Part shown: positions 49,701 through 62,216 of the stretch, in pieces
Layout: every line of letters begins with the position of its first letter
Numbering within the stretch: position 1 is the stretch's first letter
NCBI GenBank assembly: GCA_005281725.1
Contig: SSBO01000011.1
Span: 93,247-157,246 of the forward strand
Length of the DNA stretch: 64,000 nucleotides
Reading direction: 5' to 3'
Source: Wuchereria bancrofti
Taxonomy: Eukaryota > Nematoda > Chromadorea > Rhabditida > Onchocercidae
Made by a program: the position numbers and the translations under genes
The notes under the pieces: model-generated
What the model was told of the DNA's origin: nothing
Database searches by the model: none
Seen by the model: only the letters and a program-made list of their open reading frames with translations

Positions 49701-52230
49701 TGCATGTTTTTCTAAATATAACTAACTTTGTTTGCATGTTGCTTTTATTTATTTTATTAACTATTCTTTGTTATTGTTGACATTGCATGCCTTTTCTAAA
49801 TCAAACATATTTCATTTTGCATGCCGTTTTACTTATTTACTAATTATCCCATTATTATTACTGACATTGATGTCTTATTTTTAATTTAATTCACCTATTT
49901 TGCATGCTTTTTTATCACGTCATTACTTTCATTGCATGATTTTTACTTAATTTGACTGACTTACTTTATATGCATGCTTCCTGACTTGCTTTACTAACTA
50001 TTTCATCATTATTCCTCGTTTTGCATGCTTTTTTAAAATTTAACTCATTTTATTTTGCATGCTGTTTTGCCCATTTTACTAATTGTTCTATTGTTATCAT
50101 TCACATTTCATGCTTTCTTTTTTAATTTGACTTGCCTTTTTTTGCATGCTTCTTGATCTGTTTAATTAATTATTTCATTGTTATTACTAATAGTGCATGT
50201 TTTTCCTATATATAATTTACTTTTTATCATTTCACTTATTGCTCTGTTGTCGTTATAGCACTGCATGCTTTTTACTTAATTTGACTAACTTACTTTATTA
50301 TGCATGCTCCTTTACTTGCTTCACTAATTATTGCATTGTTATATTGCACGCCTTTTTTAAATTTAACTCATTTTGCATGTTTTTCACTCAATTCACTTGA
50401 TTTTTCACTGTTATTAGTGGAAATTGCATGCTTTTTTTTAATGTGACTTACTTTGTTTGCATGTTGCTTTTATTTATTTTATTAACTATTCTTTGTTATT
50501 GTTGACATTGCATGCCTTTTCTAAATCAAACATATTTCATTTTGCATGCCGTTTTACTTATTTACTAATTATCCCATTATTATTACTGACATTGATGTCT
50601 TATTTTTAATTTAATTCACCTATTTTGCATGCTTTTTTATCACGTCATTACTTTCATTGCATGATTTTTACTTAATTTGACTGACTTACTTTATTATGCA
50701 TGCTTCCTGACTTGCTTTACTAATTATTTCATTATTATTTCTAATATTGCATGCTTTTTTAAAATTTAACTCATTTTATTTTGCATGCTGTTTTGCCCAT
50801 TTTACTAATTGTTCTATTGTTATTATTCACATTGCATGCTTTTTTTTTAATTTGACTTGCTTTTTTTGCATGCTTCTTGATCTGTTTAATTAATTATTTC
50901 ATTTGTTATTACTAATAGTGCATGTTTCTCCTTTATATAATTTACTTTGTTCTGCTTGCTCTTCTACTTACATTACTAATTATTTTATTATTATTAATGA
51001 TACTGCATGTCTTTTTTTGAGTTGCATGCGAGTTGCATCCTTATATTTATTACGGCACTGCATGACTTTCGTTTTTCATTTGACTAACTTACTTTATTAT
51101 GCATGCACCTTGACTTTACTAATTACTGCATTATTATTACTGACATTGCATGCTTTACTTATTAATTTGGCTTACTTTATTTTGCACACTTTTTATTTGC
51201 TTTCTCATTTTTCTATTGTTGTTACTGACATTGCATGCCTTTTTCTTCTTAATTTAACCAATTTTATTTTGCATGCTCTTTCACCCACTTATTCATTTTT
51301 CTATTTCATTACTTACACTTTATCTTTTTATTCTAACCTACTTTATTTTTATTTTTTGTTCTTTATTTGCTTTTCTCATTAATCTGACTTATTTTATAAT
51401 CTTTTTAATAAATCTTACTCATTTTTCTATACTTTTATTGACAATGCATGCTTCACTGATTTTGCTAAACAATTGTTATTACTACTGATATTCCTTAGTA
51501 TTACTTACTTTATTCTTATTTTTTCTTGTTATTACTGACATTGTACAGCCTTTTTTCTTTTGATTTGCTTATGCATGCGTCTTGGTTTTACTAATTATTT
51601 CACAATTTTGTTGATTGCATGCTTTTTTTAAATTTACTTTACCTTATTTTGCATGCTTTTTACTCATTCACTGATTATTCCACTGCTGTTGCTAACATTG
51701 CATGCCTTTCTTACTTTGAGTTACTTTATTTTGCATGCCTATTTACCTAATTTGCTGATTATTCTACTGTTATTATTTGCATTACACGGCTTTTTGAACT
51801 TTAACCTGCTTTATTTTCCATGTTTTTTTACCCACTCTGCACATTTTTTTATTGTATTTTATTAATTCAACTTATTTTGCATGCTTTTTTCATCAACTTT
51901 ATTCATTTTTATACTGTTATTACTGATATTATATGCCTTTTCTTTATTATTTACTTATTTTGCATACTTTTTCACTCATTTAATTCATTCGTTTTTCTAT
52001 TGTTACTGCTAACATTGCATGCTTTTTTCTTAATTTGTCTTACATTATCCCACTCTGAAACTTGCGCACTTTGCATGCCATTTGTTTGCTTTGCTGTTTG
52101 CATTTTTCTTGATTTTATTTTTGACGTAATTTTATTTATTTCACTTTTATTGTGTAGTCGTTCGACCTTTCATTGCTTTTTGTTAGTCATAGCTTTTGCA
52201 TGCTTGCACGGAATTTTTCCTATTTTGCTT
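49680..52230. repeat. TGCATGC-rich T-biased repeat region
   Basis: Dozens of TGCATGC or TGCATG sites occur about every 35-50 bp, spaced by T-rich text such as TTTTTTAATTTGACTTACTT and ATTATTACTGACAT. Units are degenerate. TGCATG is the RNA motif bound by Fox-1/RBFOX splicing factors, and TGCATGC contains the palindrome GCATGC. It lies 3.5 kb downstream of zinc-finger gene 1 on the same strand. A comparable but more regular array follows gene 2. Confidence 0.85.
49726..50946. repeat. ~725-bp-offset direct duplication within the TGCATGC region
   Basis: Positions 49726-50213 and 50451-50946 are near-identical, beginning CTTTGTTTGCATGTTGCTTT and ending with CTAATAGTGCATGTTT then TATAATTTACTTT. 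About 237 bp of related but different TGCATGC sequence lies between them. Confidence 0.88.
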
Positions 52231-52544
52231 TTCAAGTTCAGTTAATCTATTTTAAAACTATATTTTATTTTGGCTTCTCTTTTACAAAGTGCCATTCCGC
52301 TCTTATTGATAACAATTATCTTTTTACACTCCATTTTATCTTCCTTTTTGTTCTTATCTAAAAGCTGTATGCTCGTTATTTTTTGAATTGTTGTCCCAGA
52401 AAAGAAGCAATCGCTTTTTTTTAATTTTTTTTTAGGTTTACACTTCGGTTTTTCTACTTTTTGCTAAGCTCAAGCATGCTGTGTATTATTTCAACGGTGC
52501 AAAAGAAGCGTAAATTTTGACTTTAATTTCCGAATAATATTTCA

Positions 52545-53572
<1,028 letters not shown>

Positions 53573-54720
53573 CTGAAAAAAAGAAATGAAAGAAGTTGGA
53601 ATGACAGGTAAATTTGATGTATTTCAAGTTACTGTGAAGCGATTAAGGTAAAGTTTTCATCTGTTCTCTGAAATTTATTTTACGTTTTACATAGAATGCG
53701 ATGGATAGAAATGAATAGAATTTTTAAACAAAATTCATAAAATAAATTTGAATTTGTGAATATTTTCTGTGATAACTATTTTGGAGTGCAAACACTGATA
53801 CAGTGCGTAGAACAATTTTATATTTCTAGCATATGTCACCTTGAATGTTATCGTTGAATGTCGTATACTCATTCCTATACTTCGTAAATAAACGTCCTGC
53901 ATTTGCATTTGCAGAATCCTCAAATCATATCAGTGTTTTTTGACCAAATCTAAAAGATCTTTCCATAAATTTAAATTTTCATTCTTAAATTTTTCAGTAA
54001 ATATTTTGATTTCAAAATATTGGGGTAGTTAATACAGTGAAATGCACTGAAATGTTTATTGTAACACTATTCGACACATCATGAAATAACGTTCATATAA
54101 TAGCTATGTGTAATTATCAATTTTTATAAAGTTTTAATTTCGTAATTTTAATTAGCAGCAAAGAAGGCGTAATGATCTAATAACAAACATTATAAGTTGT
54201 TTGTAGTATGATAACTAGATGTAATTGTACGATCACGTGAATACACGCGAAGAATGTTAAGTTTGTGTAGTTTCTTGTTTCATATTCTTCTATTCATTCT
54301 ATATTTCCAAAAATGCAATACACGTTTTCCTAAAGCTATTTTCACGTATTTTTCTTTTCCACAATGCGTAATAATTTTTTTTATCCAACAATCAACCAAT
54401 CCATTGTAATGCTTAATTTCATATTTTTATTACTTTCCATTCCATTTCTAATATTTTAGAATTACTGTAAAGCTAATTAATTAACATAACTAACACCAAA
54501 GCACATATTCCATAATACATTAATATTATTTTTTAATAGAATAATTAAAAAAGTAAAAGAAGAAATTGTTAAAGAATTGCAGTATGAAATGAAAAGAAAA
54601 AGCAAATCGCTCTAATATACCGCGTCGATTTAAACTTTTGTATAATATATTTATTTAAACTGTAAAAAGAGCAATAACTTTTGGAACGTTTCCAGTTCGA
54701 ACGAATGAAAGTACATCTCT
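53573..54720. other. Intergenic, no gene seen
   Basis: AT-rich single-copy sequence. I looked for upstream exons of malic enzyme on the minus strand and found none that I could support. Confidence 0.5.
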
Positions 54721-55016
54721 GTATGTGTATGTTTGTGTGTGTCTGTGTGTGTACGTGTGTATGTGTGTGTTTGTGTGTACTATGTGTACCCTTTAACTAT
54801 GTGTGTATGTCCATGTATGAGTGTGGATGTGTCTGCATGTGTGTATGTGTATGTCTATGAATGTGTATATGTATACGTGTATGTGCGTATGTACTATGTG
54901 CATGTTTGTCTATGTGTGTATGTCCATGTGAGTATAACTGTAGATGCGTATACATATGTACGTCCGTGTATGTATACGTGTGTACATGTTACACGTGTAT
55001 TTGTATGTGTGTGTTG
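54721..55016. repeat. Compound TG/TATG microsatellite
   Basis: TGTGTGTATG-type repeats with interruptions run for about 295 bp. The plus-strand reading frame through it is an artefact of the repeat. Confidence 0.95.
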
Positions 55017-55091
55017 AATTGGTTTAATTTTTAAGGCAAAATGTTTGGAGCTTTTAAATTTTTTTTTTCAGTTTGCTTCGAAGGTTTATGC

Positions 55092-55127
55092 AGCATATCA
55101 ATTGATGGTTGTGCCAATTGATATGCT
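55092..55127. other. Perfect 13-bp inverted repeat (hairpin)
   Basis: AGCATATCAATTG is followed after 10 nt by its exact reverse complement, CAATTGATATGCT. It lies just after a TTTTTTTTCAG and within 80 bp of the TG microsatellite. No RNA gene or transposon end can be assigned. Confidence 0.8.
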
Positions 55128-55935
55128 ACATATTAACATTACCAAATTCAAATATTTATGCACCAATTGAAAGATTACTTTAACTTTTATAAAATTACAA
55201 AATGCAGTGAAAAAAAAAGTAAATACTAAATAGCAAAAGTGCTAAAAAAGCACTGAAAAAAAAATGATATGAAATGGGACTGATAATCACATAGATAATC
55301 ATACTGACGAGAGTACCTTTGTTCCCAAAATATTCACCTGCAAAAAATCTTCCTATGGTTTATGTATACCTATGGTTTATGCATACTTCCAATGTCATAA
55401 CCTGAAAAAGATTAGAAAAATAGCTAACACATAATTAAAATAAATGCTAAATATATGCTTTGCAACAAATGCTCCATTTCAAAATCTACGACAATCTAAT
55501 TAATTAAAAGAAATAACTTAATAACTGCAGTTTGCGTGCCTTACGCAAATCTCACATAAGTACTTTTGTTAAATTTTCTCTTTTTGAACACTTTTTTGCA
55601 TTTCGTAGTTCCAACTTGTAACAAATGCTTCATTATATAAACTAGAATAGTCTAATTAATTAAAGATTATCACTGTAAGCCTCATTCAGAAATAATTAAC
55701 AAATGAATTCTAGATCTAGAAAAAAGGTAATAACAATATGATCTAATTTTAATTTCTATTTCAATTTTGCATAGTGGTAGTACAACGGAAAAAGTACTAC
55801 ACTAAAAAGCACTAAAAGCAAAAAACAAATTGTGCTTAAAATTAGATCCATCTAATCCAAACTTATTTCTAAACTCTTAGTTACTGAGCGAATAATAATC
55901 TTGATAACAGGTAATGCCCAAAAATTTTTCCATAA

Positions 55936-56098
55936 TTAAAATTTAAAAATAATTTGCATTGGCAAAAATGTGAAGAAAAAATGAACAATGCAACTATTTT
56001 CCAGTCCCAAAATGCAATCTGTGAACTTGCATTTGAGATAAAATTTTAAGATTTCAATATTAAATGATATCATCAAAGTAAGAAATGAAAAAAAAAAC
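55936..56098 (-). pseudogene. Relic of SWEET exon 1
   Basis: This stretch aligns with 41392-41560 in the same orientation. Compared with the live exon, the start codon complement CAT has become TAT, the donor complement CTTAC has become TTTGC, and about 30 nt inside the exon are missing. It is therefore dead. No other SWEET exon is found nearby. It marks the left end of the duplicated block. Confidence 0.7.
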
Positions 56099-56260
56099 AG
56101 TAATAGTCCCATTATAGAGCACAATTAATATAATTAGTGCAAACAATCGAGAGAATTGCCCTTTTGTATCATAATGAAATGCCAAAAGGCTAATGAAATG
56201 TTCATTGATTCGCTTATTGTCATTATTGTTGCAAATGTAAGTGGCAAATTTTGTTATAAT

Positions 56261-57102
56261 TGTAAATGATAAAGACAAAAAAAGTTATAGAATTTCTGTG
56301 TCAACATAAAATTTGAAGAATAAAAAATTATTCGATCATTTTTTATATCATTCGGTCAAGTATCAATAAACTGTAAACTGCTTAATGCATCAGAATCTCG
56401 AATGTCATCAAAAATTAAATTCAAAAATGCTTGCATGCCTGGAAATATTATCAGACAATATTTTTGCAATTTTGATGCTTCATAAAAAAAAGTAAATATG
56501 GATGAGAGAGTATGAAATTTAGAGAAATTAGTGTAAATAGATGACCTTTCGTATTATAGTGATAAAAGACGAGGACAGATTGAATGACGAAATTAGCGGA
56601 CAGAAAGACAATTTACATTAAATCTTTTTTTTTTACATGGAATGAAACAAACAAACATTGTTAAGGAATGCGAAAAAATAAGTGAGGAAGAGTGTGGATT
56701 TATACATCTCTAAACACAGAGGAAGTAATTGTGACAGAAAGAAGAGGAAAAAGAGAGAGGGAGGAACAGAAAGAGGGGAAGAAGAGGGAGCAGATAGGGG
56801 AAGTTTATCTGAGACGCTGATAAAACTCGGTTACCAGTAAGTAAGTAAGTGAATGAGTGGGTGGGTGAGTAAGGGCGCCGGTGCTGAAGTAAAATGTTGG
56901 GTACTGACGATAATTTGGTACTAACGCCCTTTGTCTGTATAGTGAAGATATACGCTTGCTAATCTTTGACCTTGCAAATAACAGTTTAATCAGAACGTTT
57001 CTGATAACATTCACAAATTAACCAGCGCAAAGAAAGATTTTGATTTTAAATACCAAAAAAAAAACATAGAAAGCACATATGTAACAAAACATTTTTACTT
57101 GT
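56261..57102. repeat. Duplicated ~0.85-kb non-coding element, right copy
   Basis: This is the partner of 42784-43642. Most differences are single substitutions and small gaps; the GA-rich tract and the GTAAGT repeat vary most. It lies ~1.5 kb before zinc-finger gene 2, against ~0.9 kb before gene 1. Confidence 0.85.
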
Positions 57103-58569
57103 GATAAAATTTTCCAATAAAATAAAATATTAATACAGAAGTATAGCTACAACAAAGCCTATATGACAAACAGAAGAATAAGATCAATTTAAAATTAATA
57201 TAAAAATTAATTTTACTTGTTGATTTGTATTGAAAATTGCTTAAATTCATCCGATGGTCATCAATTATCTTTATGACACCATAATAAGTTTTATTGTATA
57301 GGTAAGTTATATGCTATTATTACTTTGACAGCCATAATGATGAAACAGTGGAAAAAAACAAATTCAACCTTTCAGTTTTAATAAATTGTCATGGAAGCAG
57401 TGAATTTCATCAGCTAGTACATAAAGTACACTTTTCAAACATTTCGTTAATCTAAATACAAATTCACCAATAAAAACCGATGTGTTGCTATTTAGTAATA
57501 TGTTAGTGAAGATTTGAGTAAAATTTACTTTTAATGCTGCTTGACGATACACATTTTTTCACGTTTTCGAGAAATGCTCCTGCTTTGGCAGTTTGAATAA
57601 TGGAATTAGTAAATCCAAACAATATAAATTAGACTTTTGCAAAGCGAATAAATAGATTGTATATTGAAGCACATTTTCGAGATTGGTACGTCAACAAATA
57701 TGACTCGAATTTCTCTATTGACATAATCACTATTACGGATTATGCAATAAAGGATGTCATATAACTGAAATGAAACAATTTGAAATTTGAATATGAATTA
57801 GTTGAATTTCAAAACAGAAAGCAAAAGAGGAAACGAAATATGTGAGAAGGTAATAAATGCAATAAGAATTTTTCAAACAAAAAAAAAAGAAAAGCAAAAT
57901 AAATTCATTGAGAATAATACATTTTTGAGCTCAATTACTTAATAGTTGCAATAATTATACGTGGGACAAAAATTACGCTACATCATGTGAAGCAGTAAAT
58001 CGCGTAAGTTGACGTATAGAGAAAACATGCATGCGTGGAATGTCAATCGTGCAGAATGCAAATTCATCGAATAATGATAATAATTAGTAACAGTAGCATA
58101 TATTAATAAAATATAAAAATTGGAGAAAAGGCATAAGCACTCCGAATAAAATTTCAATTCTACCAATGTTCGAATATTATTTCGCATATACAGACAAAAG
58201 CAACAATAAATAAAAGGATGGAGCAGAAATGCTTCGAACATTGAGTAGTTCTATTCTGGATCTACCCCTAAAAGAAGACTGAAAAAGAGAAAGAGAGAAA
58301 AAAGCTCATTTTTGTATAGAAGAGTACTCATACAGATTACTTAGTCATGCAGATTACTTAACAGTCTGTGTAGATCAATGTCAGAGATCTCAGAAGTAAT
58401 AATTCTCTGTAAGGATCAAACGAATGATGATGGAGTCTTCGATGTATTTGCATATCTTAACCCTTTTCCTATGTTATTTATTTCTATGGTATTATTATTA
58501 CTTGCTTAATTAATGAGCTTAATTAATTATTGCTTATTTCAGATTGCTTTGAAGTCGGAGCTTTAAAGA
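57103..58569. other. Upstream region of zinc-finger gene 2
   Basis: No supported gene. Minus-strand open stretches at 57364-57552 and 57978-58241 have no splice context or recognisable domain. It ends in TTATTTCAG (58542), a probable trans-splice acceptor 27 nt before the ATG. Confidence 0.5.
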
Positions 58570-60107
58570 ATGCTCGCCGTGAATGAAGAAGGCCCGGCAG
58601 TGCCGGGAATATTTGACGTTCTCCATTATTTGGAGAACGAACCTGTAATGCTAAATGCATTACAGGAATTTATAAATATGACACAGCAGGTAAGTATCCC
58701 ATTTTTCCTTTCATTTATTTATTCATCTTTCACAAACTGATTTATTCCTTTCATTTATTCATTTTTACTCGGTGTTGGTACTTTATTGTGTCAGAGAAAA
58801 ATTATAAGAGATTCATGTTACGAGTACTGGAAATAATGATAAAATAATCATTATAAGTTTTTCAGCGTGAAAGCCTGCTGTTAGCCCGCTTGACCGAGGC
58901 AGAAGGAAGGCTGGCTGAATATGAAGGGCGAAATGCCCAGGAAGTGAGAGAAGAGCGGGATGAAGAAGAGGAAGAAATGGAGGAAGGACCGGCACCTCAG
59001 GAGCCGGAATTTAATATTGAAGAGGCAGAGTGGGCACCTCTGCCGGAAAGTGACGATGAAACTGAGTGGTTAACGGAAGCAGAGCGTGCCCCTCTGCCAG
59101 ATAGCGACGACAGCGAAGAAAGTCCTGAGGTGTCGGCGGCACCGGTGGAAGCAAGTGGCGTTGAGGAACCGGAGGAGGAAGTTCGAGAGATCGTCCTGTA
59201 AGCTTTAATTTAATGTATTGGAGAAAAATTAAAGTAAAATTGAATTTTACCAGTTACATAAAACGGATAAATCTGGCTAAGTTTAAATTTATTTTAGAAG
59301 ATCAAGGACGATCAGAATCGCGGTTCCAGCCACGAATAGGACGTTGGCTGCGGCAATACCGGAAGCGTTTCGCCCCGCAGATCTAGGGGAACTTCCGGAA
59401 CAACTCCGAAGGGAGTTGGAAATGCCGCAGGCGAAGCCGTACACGGTTGTTCGGGCGGAAGGAAATGTCAACATCGGTAATTTTTTAATTTTAGCATTGA
59501 AATGAACCATATGTTTCTATTTACTTTTACCAATGAAATCAAAGACAAAACATCCATACTGATAGATAATTAGCTCTGTCTACGTAAATAATATTTTTCT
59601 ATTTTCAGTGTGCGGCATCTGCAACAGGCAGTTTGCAACATTGAAAGGGTGGCGCATCCATACCTCGAGGATGCATAAGCAGGATGGTAAGTACTTTATG
59701 GCGATATTCCTAGTTATACATTTGGCTTAGTCTAAAAAATATCACCTTAACTATACATATTCCAGGTTTCTGTGCCCGTTGTGGGCATTGTCTCCTGCTG
59801 CCGCCCTCGTTTACGGCTGCGCAGAAGACTGCTGCGATGGAGCTACATGCCCTTGACTGGTGCCCAAGGGCATGCGCAGCCGTAATGAAAGAAAGACAGG
59901 TGAAACGCCGCCGTCTGAACCTTGTGGGGAGAGAAGAGGACACTCATCACCTCTTCGTTCCAGGTGAGAAATGCTTGAAATTCATGAAAAATTGGAAAGT
60001 TTGAAAAAACGAAACTTTGAATGATTAGAGAAAACAGAACATCTCATAAAAAAAAATAATGATTCCATAGTTTTCCTAATCAGTGAATCGCTGTTTCAGA
60101 CCACTAA
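58570..60107 (+). CDS. Zinc-finger protein with acidic domain, paralogue 2
   Basis: Exons are 58570-58689, 58866-59197, 59298-59476, 59609-59686, 59766-59963 and 60100-60107, giving 304 aa. Exon 1 (40 codons), exon 4 (78 nt) and exon 5 (198 nt) have exactly the lengths of those in the paralogue at 44556, and all phases match. Exon 2 is very acidic (ERDEEEEEMEEGP) with an internal near-repeat (EWAPLPESDDE / ERAPLPDSDDS), and ends REIV; exon 3 starts LRSRTIRI as in the paralogue. Exon 4 encodes a C2H2 finger ([19 protein letters not shown] then RMH). Exon 5 has FCARCGH ... MELHALDWCP and a basic VKRRRLNL. The last exon adds two residues and a stop. The acidic plus zinc-finger layout suggests a nuclear nucleic-acid-binding regulator, by inference only. 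Exons are GC-rich against an AT-rich background. Family not recognised. Confidence 0.8.
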
Positions 60108-62215
60108 CACCGTCTGGCATTCCCCATGCGGTGACCTGCCGCTGCCTGTTTCAACAAGTTCGCCACCCTCCATCCAGCGAAGCCGGTCAAGCGGGTTAGT
60201 GCATTTTAAAAATAAATAAATAAAGGACGAAATAAAAAAGAAAATAAAAACAAAAAACTAAAAAATACGAAAAAATAGAAATAAAAAAAATAAAAAAAAA
60301 CAAAAATAAAATAAAATAAAAAAAATAAAAATAGAAAAAAATAAAAAGCCAAAAAAAAAAACGAAAAAATAAAAATAGAAAAAAATAAAAAGCCAAAAAA
60401 AAAAAGCGAAAAAATCAAAAAAAAAATTTTTTACTTTTTGAATTAATATTGGGTGTAGAAGTGATTGAATTCCAAATTCAGGAGAATTTTGGATTTTTGG
60501 AAGACCATTTTATACTAGTATATGTTATTATTGATAGTGCAACATGATCAAAATTTGGAAAAAGAGTTTTAGTCTCCATTTCGAATTCAATTGCTTATTT
60601 TCATTTTTTGATTTTAATACTTGTTGTTTTTTTTATTACTCACAATTGTTGAAAGTTTATCGTTTAATTAATTATTTGCTTTAATTAATTTTGTTTCTTT
60701 TTTCTACTGAAATCATTTCTCTGTTGAAAGTTTAGGTTCTTGATCATTTTTATTTTACAGTTATGTTTGTAACACCTAATTTTTAATGTTTGTTTCTTAA
60801 GGTTTATTAACATTTGTTAATGATACTAAAGTAATTGAATTGCAAGTATGGGTAAGGGTCTGAGAGAAGTTGTAGTTTTTCTAAAACCGATTTGTACTGG
60901 CTTAATTTGTTACTGATAGTACGTAAGAACTTGGAAATTTATGAAGAAGTTTCTCGCTCTAAGCATTAATTTGGGCACTGATTGAAAGCTTAGTGTTCTA
61001 AATTTCTTTTTTTTCTTTTTTCCATTTTTTTCCTTTTTCATCATTAAAATTGTTTTATTTTAATGTCATCTTTCATTTTTTATTTACTTATTTTTTTTGT
61101 TGAATTTTGTTGTATAGATTAGGCACCAACTTGTGTCCTAATTAAATTGATAATATTCTTAGTTTAATTGTAATTTGAATATTTGTTAACGATTTGTGTT
61201 GTTTCACTTGTGTTAAATTAATAGTGTTTATTCTGAATTAAGTTCATAATATTTTAATTTTTAATTTTGTAGTTCCTTCAATTTTTTTGAATGAATAACA
61301 TTCAAAAAAATTGAAGTAACATTCAAATGAGTAGCATTCAAAAATTTTATATGTTTATGTAATTCTTTTTTTTTGATCGGATTCGAAAAATTTTTGAAAG
61401 TTTAAGTAACTAATACTTAAGCTTTCATTTTCATTTATACATGACCAAGATACCCTAACTACTTGCCTGATATATATTTTCTCATACTCACCTGAATGCG
61501 AATTAAGAATACTTTTTAATCCAGTTAGCTTTCAATTTCTTGTAAGTTCAAATTCACCCATTTTTTAGATATTTCCAAGTCATCGAAACCTTTTAATTTT
61601 TGAATACAGTTATAGTTCGTCTTATTAGACACCGTTTTGCTTCAATTTTTAGTTTCTTGAATTTTCGTTTTCTTCTAGCCATCGATTTTTTTAAAAATTT
61701 TTTAACATGTTCTAGTTTTTATCTTTATTTTATTCACTTTCCATTTTTTCTTTCATTAATTTCATCTGAATCTCTTAAATTTTCAATTCTGTTTCATTTT
61801 CTGCTTCACATTTCCTAACAATTTTTTCCTTTAACTTTGACTAGCTTCTTTTTTGCTTGTTTTTGTGTTTTGCATTTAATTAATTGCATGGCTTATAATA
61901 GTTTCACTTATTTCACATATAACATTTTAAATGGGTGTTTGGTACTGTTGTAACTTTGGTTAATTTGCATGCATTTCAATATTTCTAATTGATGCATGTT
62001 TTTTGCTAATTTCACTTACATAACACTCGAATTACATCCTTAATTACTCGCCCTAATTTTTAACTTCTTCATTTTTCCTTTCTTTTTTTGCATTTGGGTT
62101 GCTTTCACTACTTCATTTTTTTTTACTTATTGTTCTTAAATGCCTTCATTTTCTTTTTCTTTTTTTTTAACTTCATTTTTTACTTATTGCATGCCTTCAT
62201 TTTTTACATTGTTCT
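60108..62215. other. Downstream region of zinc-finger gene 2
   Basis: The first ~90 bp stay GC-rich (CCGCTGCCTGTTTCAACAAG) and are probably 3' UTR. An A-rich island follows, then T-rich sequence with no gene, grading into TGCATG-containing text from ~61950. An inverted AATAACATTCAAAAAAATTG-type duplication sits near 61295-61340. Confidence 0.55.
60210..60426. repeat. A-rich island behind zinc-finger gene 2
   Basis: Units such as AAATAGAAAAAAATAAAAAG then CCAAAAAAAAAA recur two or three times. It is comparable in place and kind to 46680-46915. Long phenylalanine-rich reading frames on the minus strand are artefacts. Confidence 0.9.
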
Positions 62216-62216
62216 T

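Noticed and set aside
50197..52361. Open frames of 62-159 codons in the TGCATGC region
   Set aside because: They are T-rich, Leu/Phe/Ser-rich translations of repeated sequence and not conserved between repeat units.
54733..55017. 94-codon Val/Cys/Tyr-rich frame
   Set aside because: It is a translation of the TG microsatellite.
57364..58241. Minus-strand frames at 57364-57552 and 57978-58241
   Set aside because: No recognisable domain, no consistent splice joins and no counterpart in the other duplicated block.
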